64,000 nt of DNA from Membranipora membranacea (Eukaryota > Bryozoa > Gymnolaemata > Cheilostomatida > Membraniporidae), in the NCBI GenBank assembly GCA_914767715.1, contig OU612072.1, positions 14,694,001-14,758,000 on the forward strand, in the 5' to 3' direction. Shown here in pieces: positions 49,601 through 62,900 of this stretch; position 1 is the stretch's first letter, and every line of letters starts with the position of its first letter. A program made the position numbers and the translations under genes. A model generated the notes under the pieces. It was not told the DNA's origin and searched no databases. It saw nothing but the letters and a program-made list of their open reading frames with translations.

Positions 49601-52600
49601 CTGCTATTGGACCCTTTCCAATTCAGCAACATCCAGCAAGGGATGTGTGGCATGGTTCAGCCTAGCCTGTCTTGACAATACCATGAGAAAATTTAGAGGT
49701 AACTGCTGTCTCATTTCAATGCGATGGCATCATGATAACCGATGTGACTCAGAATTATCTCAGTATAAGGGAATGAAATTAGAATCTACATGAAAAGCAA
49801 CAAAAGCTACAGCGGTAAGCTATTATAGAAAGCTATAAGAGGAAGCTCTAATTAAAGAAAGCTATAACAGAGGAAAGCCAACACAGAGGAAATAATCTTC
49901 ATGAGGTTATAAGCTACAGAAGAAAGCTATGAGCTTCACAAGAAAGCTTCAAGCAATAAAGGAAAGCTGCTAGAAAAGCTTTAACATGTGATGTCACATA
50001 GGCTTCGAATTTGGGTTAATGAATTAAAAGCCTGCTGAGTAAAGATAATAAGAGTTATCACACAGGGAGAGCAGCCTAATTGGCTAGGTGTTTCAGATCT
50101 GTAGCATTGCCAAGCTTAGATTGACATAGTTATCAGCTTATTACTGACAAAAAAATATATAATTTCACATTATGAGTCAGCCATGGCTACATTAACGAAA
50201 CAATAAAGTACCGAGTATAGAATAAATGAGGAGCAAACAGATATGACTTTTGCAACATATTATATTATATGATAGCAGCAGAATAGGCATTTTATTATTA
50301 TTATGTTGATGAAGCGTTCCAACAAGAAGATAAAATACCGTATTGGTTTTCGACAAACTTCACCGAGCCAAGCACCATCTTCCTCGAAATTCCATTCATA
50401 CGCATGAGGTCACTGACAGCCATGTTAGTTGGGCCTCTCTGTGAGCTACTGAGGGGTCTGACATCATAAGCACGTTGTAAAGATCCCGAGCCAACAATCT
50501 TCTCTGATACATGAGCACCTGTTAAACCAGCATCATCACAATGCACAGATCCCGAGCCAATCTTCTTTGCCACATTGGCATCTGTCAAACCAGCATTACC
50601 ATCATTCTCATCATTTGCATCACTCGGCTCCGCTCTCATCAATGCTGCCTGAACCTCTGAAGCAACTGCAGTTTTCGCAAGCATTGGTTTCGCCGCAGGA
50701 ATTGTGCGCATTGTCATTCTTGTGTGCATAGTTGTATCAATTGTGCTGATCTTGCTGTGTTTTGCAGCTATCGGTATCGCCTCTTCCGTAGTTGGGGCTA
50801 GGTGGTACTGATGGTCAGATATTGGTGAGGCCGGTAAAGGTGCAGAAAGCTGGTTGATGGCGTCAGCATCGTCATAAGAGATTATGATATCCTTAATACC
50901 TAAGGCTATGGACAGAATAGAGAAGACTGAGAGGATGGATGTAGAGGTGGTCATCCACACATACATTGATAGAAATTGGAAGACTTAGGGGGAAGATTAA
51001 TAACAGAAGGAAATAATGATAGATTGTCTATAAGAATTGAACATTAGAACAAAAAAATGAGTTAAAAGAGTGAGTTTGTTGTTAAAGTTACCCAATATCA
51101 AACAAATGATCTTGAACAAAGAGTGGGATCTGAAGGACTATCCGAATAACCCAGTTACTTCTCATCAACAATTTACTAATCAGTCTACCAGGTTGTGAGG
51201 GGAGTGGGTCTATTTTTTAGGACAGAGAAAAAAGGGCAAACCTATTCTTGAGCTCTCAGCCTGTTGCTTCTGGTCGGGTGTGAGTGCCTGAGTAGGCCTG
51301 CGCGATCCTTGAGGCACATACAGGGTAACACCACTCCACTCTGTCTCACCATTTCGCGACATCTCGGCCCATTGATTATGGTGCTGTGACACGGGTGTAT
51401 TGGTACGCCTGCGGGGACCGTCTCGTGAATAAACAGAAATGCGGCTAATCTCAGCCTCTTTCCTATCCAAGCTTGCGGAGCCATCTCGTTGCTGCTGTGG
51501 GGCGAGGGTTTCAGTTGGTCTGCAGGGCTTTACAGGCAGAATCTGATCCCGCTGCTGCTGGGGAGGCAATGTGGTTGTAGGCTTGCGATCTTGTACTGGT
51601 AGAATACTGGATGCCATTTTGCCCTCTGCAAACTCAAACACTTTGTTGTACTCTGCGTGTTGTAGGGTGTGGCAGTCATCCAGCAAACTATCCAACTCCT
51701 CAATCCTCTGCTGTACATTACCAATTCCTTCACATCGGTATTCTTCGGGATATGCCAGGCTTTGGTATAATAGCCTCTGCTGAGCACTACCACCAGGTCT
51801 TGCTGGCTGGTCACTTCCATATGCAACTTGGGAAATCTTGGTGGAATGAGGTGATTGAAACTCTGTCATTGTGTGGTAGAAAATATCTTTGAGAGAGCTT
51901 TCTACACCAATGAACATCCGAGACTCATGGTGACTTTCGGCTGCAGGCCAAGGCAACAATACAGAATCATCGGGGTCAAAGTTCAAGTCAAAGACGTTGG
52001 TTACATCCTCAAAATCATATGAGACAATAAGATGAACTCTTGAATCTACAGGTGGTAGAACAGAGGGTTAGAGAGAATAGAGAACAAGTTTGAACATCGA
52101 AACAACTGAGATATGTTAGGTAGGATGAAAGTAAGCCAATGTGTTGGCCTTGATCTGATTGGCTGGCTGGCTGGATGGCCGCTCACCAACCAATCAGAGT
52201 CAACACATTGGCTAGAAGAAAGTATGAACATTCCCTGCCCAAACAACAAGGAGACAGTGCAAAAATGATTTACATTTTACTGGATTTGTGTTTTTATCAA
52301 GATGACGCTAAAGGGAACATCGCCAATTCAGTTTCAAATTATCTTGAGATTTATATATAACTAAAGGTAATTTTGTAACGCGTCACTTCTGACGATCCTA
52401 TGGACATTATTGCTTTGAGAGGAGGTTCAAGGTACAATGTGTCCAGAGGAGGGGGAGAGACATGCTCAAGGATAAAACACTACAATTATAACAATGGCTA
52501 GGGACTATAGCAGGCAAATTCACCTCTACTAATAACTATATATAAGTTTATAAATCAGTGTTGATTAAGTTGTGACACATAGATTGACCGGTCAAGTATT

Positions 52601-55600
52601 ATTCAAGATTGTAGTTCTTCTCTATTACAGTAGCTTCACAAAACTGGGGTTCATTCTATTTTGCAACAGGCTTTGCCTGGTGGTCGGAGGGAGTTTCCCT
52701 CCATCCTAAGTTACTTGACCAACAAAACTTGCCAGGATCAAGAGTTAGCTTTCACATACATCATGCTAAATGGCATATTACTGTTGATATTGTTTTTTTC
52801 GTCTAATCACAGTTGTAGAACGTCTACATGGTTAGTATGATAATGTGTTTCAGTGTTTGCGGGTTGGTCAAAGAAAAGTTTAAGTTAAACATAATCAACA
52901 AAGAATTAACGGCCCACCTGATACTTCTTTCTTTGTTTTCTCAAACTCTTTCTGGGCCTCGTTGAATTCCTGGGTTTGCTGATCATATGCAGGTATTTTA
53001 GTCCTCAAAAATTCCTTAGCATCTTCTGTCTGGGTTTTGTATCGCCCAATCTCTGCCTACAAAAGTTGTAGTTTGAATTAACCAAAGAAAATGACAACAT
53101 TGGTATATTCCTTGAAGAATATTTGTCTCCAAAAAAACTTTGCAGCAAAACACATGCAAGAGAATGTCATAAAATATGAGGTTTGTGAACCTTAAAATTA
53201 AGATGGTCGGACAATTTGTGATTTTGTAATTTTGTGATCACACAGCGGCTTGGTTTTTTGATCCATTGCCATAGTCTTGTCATAAAAATTTTTTTATGAT
53301 TTTTTAGAACCATTTATTTTTATATTTAAATTTCACATAAAGTTTTAAAAGTCAAAAGATAAAAAGAAAAAAGTTGTCAATCAGTGCCAGAACATAGAGG
53401 CGGTCTCCTACTGTCACATGGTTGTCTCGTGATTGCGTCATGTGGCACACAGTCAAGAGTCACAAGTCATTTGCATCAAGTTGCACTTCAGGTCGCAACT
53501 CAAGTTGGAACTCAAGTTGGAACTCAAGTTGGAACTCAAGTCGAAACTCAAGCCGCAACTCAAATGGCAACTCAGCTTGTGACCCATCTCAACAAGTCTG
53601 CTTTCTTGATTGATACAACACAAATACTACATATACACACTCTCATTGTGCCTTTTTGGAGGATAGTTTTGTGACCCGGGGGAAACAAGCCAAACTGCAT
53701 AGAGCACAGACAATTATTACAAAACCAGCATTTTTATTTAGCATGATATGTTGTTAGGTACATAGGTGTGCAGATCTGTGCTCGCTCAAGGTGTGTAACT
53801 CCTGGAGATAGTAAGAGGTACGGCTAAATGGAATGGAAGAAATTACATGTTCACCAGAGATATAATGTTAATTTTATGTCAGCTTTTTTTCATCAAAGGG
53901 ATTTGAATATGAAAATTTAACCCTGGGTTTTGTATTCATTGCTGGCATGTTGTGTTTGGACTGCTTCCCCTAAGGTTCTTGGATCAGAGATAATTCTATC
54001 AAATTTTCAAATCATTATAAACCAAAGATGTGATTGTGGATTTCAGCTGTGAACTTTTGGTTATCAAAACACATTTATCGAAAAATATTCTCAATCAATG
54101 TTTTAAATGAAATCAAATAAACCACTTTGTATATGCCGAGTTCCTTTTTCCTGAGCAGATGACGGCAAACTCAAAGGTGGACAAATATCAAATCAAACTC
54201 TTAGTATTGTTCTGTTAGATTAAAGACATTTAAGGACAACATTTCAAAATTCGGTTCTTACTATGACTCCGCGTACTTACCACCTAAAAATATAATCTAT
54301 TGAGTATAATATTATGTGTAAGTACAATAATGTTACACTCCACCCTCCTCTAAACCTGATCCTGTCTTATGCTGGCTTATAGCCAACTGTAGGCTTATAG
54401 CCAACTGTAGGCTTAGACCAACTGTAGGCTTAGGCCAACTGTAGGCTAAGACCAACAGTAGGCTTAGACCAACAGTAGGCTTACAGCTGACAGTAGGCTT
54501 ATAACCGACAGTAGGCTTATAGCCAACGGTCAAAATATAGCCAACAGTAGATTTAACCAACAATACCTACTCCCCCCAAGTACAGTGCCACAAGAAGTGC
54601 TCATGAAGTTATTGTGCACAAAAGTAGATAGAAAGATATACTGCTGTGCTTTCAATGAAGCCGCTAGAAGGGTGTCAAACAATACTGCAAAGTTTTCACA
54701 AGTTGTCTGCCTTTTCTCAAATGAGATGGCGACTCAAAAAAGCTGAGAACTTTGCAAGATACTGGCTACATAAGCAGCGAGTTTAGCACTAGGTTTTTAC
54801 CTGCTCCGCTAATCTTTTGGCCTAAAGAGTGATGATTTATATTGAAGATATCTCAATGCCATTGACTGGGTAACACAACAAAAATGTCTCAGAGAATTGC
54901 ACGGAGTGTGATACATAGATCATCATCCTTGAGTAATCAGATTACACTGGTCCTGCCGCCGGAGGGCTACAGGTTCTGATAACCCCTTATGCATTATTCA
55001 TGGCACATACTCCTGTGTTGGAGACTGGTCTCCGACAAAATTGTCCTTTAAACATCACCAACTCTCATGCCTGATACCAGTCAGTACATATATGTGTAGC
55101 AAAATCATTGTACAGATTATCATTATTTAGCCTGTCTTGACAAGATGGGGTGGAAGAAAGCTCGGTTAAGCTAGCTCAGAACTATAGGGACCAGTCTTGT
55201 TAGAAAGGGTTGCCGTATTTGTTAACTTTCCTCATTGAATAGATTTGATATTTACCAATGTAGGAAGTAAACATGGACGCAAAAACCCCTCGGTAACAAG
55301 AGGCTTTCCTTTGTTTTGGGATGGAACAACTCAGTTTTTGACAGTTCAGAGCAAGTATTACCAGCTTTCCCTGCACCCAACAAAGGTCAAGACAGTCTCG
55401 GTATTATTATGGTTAGAATGCTTAGACGGCAGAAGTATGAAGAGCTTTAAAGTAAGATAAATAATAAGTTGAGCAGTATGAGACGTTGATTATAAGATAA
55501 CATTATTTATGAACAGTTTAGGGGACGGTACAGAAACTTACTACAAGAACTTCACGGACTGATTGAGTCTTATCAGACCATACAACCTGTAACACATTGT

Positions 55601-58600
55601 AACTGAATTGGTATGTCAATATCAAGACCTAATTCTGCAGATGATGTCTTATCATTAGAGCTTTCATTTACATGGCAAATCAGAATCTTGGCTTAGTGTA
55701 TCCTTAAAATCATAAGTAATTTGAAACTACAATGAGTAAGACTTTGATATTGACGTACATTTTCACAAATGTGAATATGAATGGTCAAATCTTGTCTCAA
55801 ACAGCTTAAATTATAGAAAAAAAGGAGTTTGTCAAGAGTATCCCACAATACAGTTTACTTGAGGTCAAAATCTTGGACAACATTCATTGTTGATTGATAC
55901 TGCATTGTGAGAATGTTCTGAACTAGTTCCCAACCTAAATTTTAGTGATGTCGTTAGCCCAACATGAATGTAATGGTCAATTCAATATGAAACTCTAAAT
56001 GCTAAAAGGTTAAGTATAGATTAATAGGCTAGGCTCCGGGAGCTCAAAAATGATTGACAGCCAAGGCAGTGGTGATGGAACAGATCTGTTTCACAGCTCA
56101 AGATGGAAGACAGAGTGCAAAAAAGTGCCAATGAGCTGGATGTTACAGACAATAGGGTGTGACTTTACCTTGAGATCCGCTAGCTTCTGTTCTACCTCAG
56201 ATTTTTTGATGTCATAGTTAATTCTCTCATCCCTGACTACGACTCTGGCGTATCTTATCTTATCATCCAACTCCTTCAGACCCTTCTGTAGATCTGAACC
56301 CTGAAATATCAAATGTAATTCTCTCACATATCGATGTGTAGCTCAAACATTAGCTAAGGATGTATTATGTTAGATTCTTGGTCATTGAATTCAGTTTGAG
56401 CTCTCAATAAGATGATCATTGAATCGATGGTAGTCTCTATAGTTCTCAGACCACAAAGGCACCACATGCTTTAAATGTGAAGGTCTTTAGTTAAAGCCCC
56501 TAACTCATGCTGCCTCTCTGAGAGCCATTGTCAAGATATTGTAATGCAGCGCTGGCATAACCACCGATTAAACAATATAACAGGTTATTATTGTTTGCTT
56601 ACGAAAACATTGCAATTATACGAAATTTGGAGTATTGCGAAGTTCAGACAAACTATATATCGGCTGCAATTAGATAGAGTTTGATGCAATTTGACAGAAT
56701 TTAAATTCGCTCCCCAGCATGATTGAAGCAACTCGAAATGCCGGTAAATAAGAACAAACTTGATCTTAGCAGCTGTTTCAGGATATTTAGATAAGCCAGC
56801 GTACCTCAGTGGTGAGATTCTCGTGTTTTTCTTTGCCTTGAGTGACTTTCTTGTTAATACTGGCCATGAATCTATTATTAGTAGCTTTGAACTCTTCTAG
56901 GTTCTTCTGTACTACATCTCTCTTTGACTGTACGTCCATTCTACACAGATGAGAAGAGTGATATATGTTACATGATAAGTGACCATAATAAGATTAATGA
57001 TAGAGAGTTTTCTACCAGTCTTCTGTAGCTTTGCATCATGAAGTTATCGCTACATTGAACTGATTAAAGGCTAGTAGTCCTTCTTTGATGATTGTGAAAT
57101 CCGGGCTAGCTTTGACGCATGAGATAACTAAAAGAAGGGTGGTATGCAGAACTCCCACTCTGTTGTTTATGTGAACATGAGCAAACTTTGCTAAACGAAT
57201 ATGAGTTATTCTCTAACAGTTTTCTGTGGTTGCACATTTGGCGGTTCTTAGGCAGGAGGAGTGTCAATGACTTGATCTCTTAACTACAGAAGCATGAGGA
57301 CCTCACCTTTCTTTTCTTTCCTTGCCAAGCATATCTCTATATTCCTGAATCTGTCTGTTGAAGTTCTCCACACAAACTCTGATAAAGATAATAATAATGT
57401 AAATTAAATCTCAGATGATAGCACTTGGCATAGAAACATTTGTACGTGAAACAATATACATGAATGGTCCCTTGAAAAATAATAACAATTTCAAACCGCC
57501 CTAAGTATGATACCATTGTACAATCCAAACAAAAAAGTAAATAGACAGAGCTATGAGTGTTACTATACATACACATGAGTTTCACCAAGGTCTAGGATCT
57601 CCTGTTCCATTCTTGTGTTCTCTTCTCTCATTCTGGCAATCTCCTCTTGTTTTTTCACCAGAGCCTGTTTAGCATCTGACAGACTGAAATACAGGAAACA
57701 TTCATATGATTATCTAAGGAAGTTTGGCAATAGTGAGGTTCTTGGTTCATAAACTAAAGCCTGTGATCAGCATCGTTAGACTACAAACAGGAAATATTCA
57801 AATGATGATTGAAGGGAAGTCATAGTTTCCCCATTAAAACCTTGCACAAGCGAGATGAGGATATCTATGGGATCCTGCTGGAATGGCTGTCATGATGACT
57901 TTAAGAGTTAACCACTGCTCTTTTCGATTGAAATGTATCTCCTTACAGAGGGTTAGGCCATCAGGGGACAATCTGTGAACACCCTATATGGGAGATTTGA
58001 GATCTGTATATCTTGGAGCCTTTTGTAATGTATTCATCAAATCCTCAATCATATACAGATGTAAGTTGCTGAAAACCTGACAAAAATCACTAGTTGTCTT
58101 CCCATTATGTGAGGGAGAAGACCCAGGTTCTATGGCCTTTCTCTGATTGATAATAAGACCAGTATCTTATTTCCAAAAAGAAAATTGATCATCACACCTC
58201 CCAACATATAAACTGTGTCAGAAAGTCTCAGAAATGTGGATAATCTTATAAATGACTAAGCAACTTTATTTACAAGGCAATACGTCTTATGTAAGTAGGT
58301 TTCTGAGCTAATTAAGAGTCATTGTACAGTTTTTCAGTCGTTAAACATACCCAGACATATTCAGTAATTCTAAAGACAAAGGATTAACAGGAAAATATTT
58401 ATGGAGCTGAGTGAGAGTTCCTCTTATTTAAGGTTGGATCGTGTGTAAAAAGTGAACATATATGGAATAGAAGAGAGCTCTTAGGTCTACTATAGAAGCA
58501 ATGGATAATATCAATGATATACACTAAAACACAGTCGTACTTACACCCTGTATACAAAAGAAAGATAAAAAAATGTAATGACAAATTATTAGTCATTTAT

Positions 58601-59910
58601 ATTCCCATGATATTACCAACGAGCTTAGTTTAAGACCTAACCTTTTGGTCATCAACCTTATATCGAGGTGTATAGAAGAACAAACTTAGATTTGACAGTG
58701 CACCAAGATGGAATGATAGAGTAGAACGAATAAAGCCTCAAACACTAAAATCCCTGGAAAGTAGGGTATAGGAATGTAGAAAAAGAGGCATCCAATTATA
58801 GACAGTTTTCTGAGCTCTGATTAAGGCCTCTATTTGGAGTTGTCCTCTCTCCAGTTTGGTGCTTTTAACCCACGCCACATAGGAAAAACGTGCTGAAAAG
58901 AGGGTTATCTTGAAATCCGCTTATAGTAGGTTAAAAAGGATTTTTTATTCAGAATCTGCACCATTGAAAACTGATAGGGACATAGTTTGGGAAATATTTT
59001 TGGTATTCGGTTAGTCAATTATATCAATTTCTGCCAGTTTTGCGGACCATTTGGCAGAATTTTTCTTGAATTTCGTCACTAAAATTAAGATTTATCAACA
59101 TTCAAGCCTCCAATGATTTGGAAACCCTGTCTCACAGGGTTTTCAATGAAGGGGATTCTGAATCAAAAATCAATTTTAACCTAACATAAGCGGTTTTCAA
59201 GAAAACCCTCTTTCAGCACGTTTTTCCTATGCGGCGTGGGTTAAAAGTACCAAACTGGAGAGAGGACAACTCCGAATTGAGGCATAAATCAGAGCTCAGA
59301 AAACTGTCTATTGGCTCATAAGGCTGTCTTTAACAATAGCAATATGTATGAATAGACAGTCAATATTAGTTTAGGAGATTGATCTAAAAAAGATAAAAGC
59401 ATCACATTCTCGAAAAGACAATCAGAACGCTCAGATTTCAATCCAACAGTGAATCGCAGCTCACAACCAAGTTGTTTCTGGTAATATTTCTGAACCAATG
59501 ACCAAGACTCAATGAAACAAACAGAAGCTGAATAAACAACGGCCTCATATTTAACTTCCAAGCTTCAAGACTCAACTAGGAGTAACAGCATCACATAACC
59601 AATCATACTAAATATCAATTGGAAAGACCTTAGCAAATTTAAATAAATTTTTTGGACTTTCGTTGTTTGAATCAGACCCCGTTGCCAACTGTCATTGAGG
59701 TATAGCGTCAATGTCAATATCTTTCACCATGCTGTTTGGAGGATATACCATACCTATGGGTGACAATTTTTTTCATTGAAAAATAGCAATTACAGGGGGG
59801 ACAATTTTTGTAGCAGGTTTTAATAGCTAAATAATACTCAAGCTACCAAATTATGAAATGGCATTGAAAAAAGCGAATGATTTCTAATTATTTGAGCCAG
59901 GCCTTTCTAT

Positions 59911-59955
<45 letters not shown>

Positions 59956-62900
59956 ATAAAGTATGAGAGGTTTTGCCATCAATAGTGACACCAGGAGAGA
60001 GAGATAGAACATAGACTAAACAATAACTTTTTTGGAATAAAAACAATTATCATTATGAAGTCTATGGATAAAACTCAACAATCAAATCCTTACCATTCCC
60101 TTTGTTTCATAAGTAGCCTCTTTCTTCTAAAGTCAAGCGTTTTTTGAGGTGTAACGACAAAATGATAGAAAAGCACAGTGCAGAAAAATTAAGTGCTAAA
60201 TATGTATACATGGCTTGCAAGATATAATGTATATGATAGACGTTGGCAGGTTTCATGCAGTGCGAAAACACATCTTCAAAAACATTTGAAAAAAAATACT
60301 TACAAACTAAAAAAATTTATTAATCTAGCTCGCAGCTTGTGGCGATCTGTTATCAACAAGGGAGTTGGGTGGTATTTCAACTAAAAGCTTCAAAACTTAT
60401 TGTGCCTCTGTGCAAATTTGGAAAAAGTCTATAATTTGTTATCGAGTGTAATCTCCTATTGGAAATTGAAATGCCAAACACTTAGATTGTGTAGAACCTG
60501 TTATTTCTATCAATCTGGCTAATTTTTAGTTCATATTTTCAGCTTAGAATGAAATTTCAAATATAGAAATTTGATTCAATTTCCCTGTCTCTGGAGTTGG
60601 GCCTCCACAAGCCAGTAGAACTGGAGCAACCCAGAATGCAAATGAATTGGATCATACATGATTTAGCTAACCTATAAGTGCTTTGGTTGGTGGAAAATTA
60701 TATTTGAGGCCAGAATGAGTCATTCCTTGTCTATTTGCTGACAACATCGTGCAGGGCTTACCATTCGTCACATATTTTATATTCCATCAACCTGAATAAA
60801 TTGGGTTAGTACGATTAGCTAGTGAATGTTAGTACAGTTAGCTGGTGGATGTTAGTACAATTTACCACTGCACTTTAGTACGATCGACTTCTGAGTGTTA
60901 GTGGTTAGTTCGTGAAGCTCGCAAGAAGACGAGTCACTGGGAAAGACAGAATCCAGTGGGAAACAATATGACAGTTTTACCTGGTGTGCAGAGATATCAC
61001 TAATTAGTTGGATTAGTTTGCAAAATTCAGAAGTCAGGAGTTGACCATGGCCTAGCCTTCCATACACTCAAATTGAATGATTATCCTTGATATTGGGCTA
61101 GGACCCGATATTGGACATCTCAACCATATCCAACATTGAAGCTGAATATTAGTATGAGGCCCACTAAATTCCCAATGATGATTTTCATGAATCTTGGACT
61201 CACATTTGGTTTAGCTCTGCGACCTGCTGAGAGGAGGTTATTCTCTTCTCGTTCACCATTTCCTCATCAGCCGTTAGGTCATCACACCGTACCTTCAGTT
61301 TTTTATATCTCTGCTCTTTTGCAGTTATCTGAGACTTTAACTAGAACCAAAAATTAATGAGGATTAATCTGCCGTAGATGGCGTGCTAGCCTTGCCAAAA
61401 TGAAGCTTTGAGGGGTGGAATTACATCAAGTTTGATCCGGTTTGCCTCCATTTGCAGTTGCACCCATCTATTGTTAAGCTGCTTGTATGTAAAAAGAAGC
61501 AACTCCAAACTGGATGACAAGCTTGATCTAGGTTGAACTGACACCTCATTGTTACTAAGCATATTTATACCAAAGACTTGGTAAGTACTTCAGATTGAAA
61601 AAATATATTGCAAGGGTAAAACTGACCAGCATGAGGAGTTGTCATTATTGTTGTATCATTAGGAAATCTTTTTCTACAATTATTATCAACTGTGATTGAA
61701 TTGAATGTATGTAAAATGTGAGTCAGTGGGTGAGGTAGTCAGATTACAGAACAAAATCTTACCTCCTACAGCAAAGTTTTGGGTAAAGGCGAAAATCATA
61801 TCAAATCAATCACATAGCAGTGAACAAAAAATATAGATAGATGAAGATATAAACCGCATTTTAGAATGTGGCTTCGATCATATTGACTTAGATAACCTTG
61901 TATGTTCATTTCATTTCAAAACAGTATGCTGGTTAGAAAGATTTAGCTACAAAGAAAGAATGTCCGTTCAAATGGAAGACCAGACTTCCACTTGGAATTC
62001 CCTAACAGACATATATATATATATATATATATGAAGGATAAATTTTAGTAGAAAGGAAAGAAAACTCTGAGCATATGTAGAACTTGATTGGTTAGGTTGG
62101 GCTGACCACACAACACAATCAATCAGAGAGCCGACACTTCGGCTATCCAGAACTGTTCTAATTATAGTCAGTACTAACTACTAACCTGCTCGACGTGTTT
62201 CTGCATATCTTCTATCTCAGCTTTGTACTTCTGTTCAGTCTCTATTTTCTTCCTTTGTAGATCGAGTCTGCAAATATAGATTGAGATCATGTTCTAAGTT
62301 TGTAAATTAGCAACATGCAGCAAAGCGTCACACTCAGACTTAACTTGAACATATTCATGTTTCAACCGTTTGTATTCTGTGGTAAGTAGCGCAGAACTGT
62401 ACCTGATGTGGTGAACTGATAAACGGCCATGTCACTCCGTCAGCTCAGAATGCCTTGTTCCCTCCCTTAAAACCAATGTCAACTAATGCAAATCAGGTAA
62501 ATTTCATGTGAATGCAAGAATATTTGGTAGCCTTACAGGCTATGATTCGTACAGTAGATATTGGAAATGTGATTCTAACAATTAATAAAGCAGGAAGATG
62601 GAATGTTTTTGCATATTCCTTGAAACGATACACTTACATCCTTTTTCTAAGCTCATCATTATCTCTGAGTTGTTTGTTGATCTGATTAGTGAGAGCTCTC
62701 TCCTGCCCCTCTGCCTTTGATCTGCCAAGGTCTGATTTATATATAAACTGTGGGAAAAATAACATGTAAGCGTTGACATATAAAATTAAAAAAGTTCCTC
62801 CGCTTATCATACTGTAATAAAAGGTTGTTCAAATCACAGCCAGCCCTTAAAAGCGTTCGGGATGGCGATCGCCATCCCGAACGCTTTTAAGGGCTGGCTG

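Noticed and set aside
54365-54555. Minus frame of repeated VGYKPT-like units
   Set aside because: Translation of the minisatellite in an intron.
58545-58562. Three-base microexon (AG/GGT/GTAAGT), and a similar AG/GTG/GTAAGT near 54275
   Set aside because: Too short to support without reads; the chain is in frame without them.
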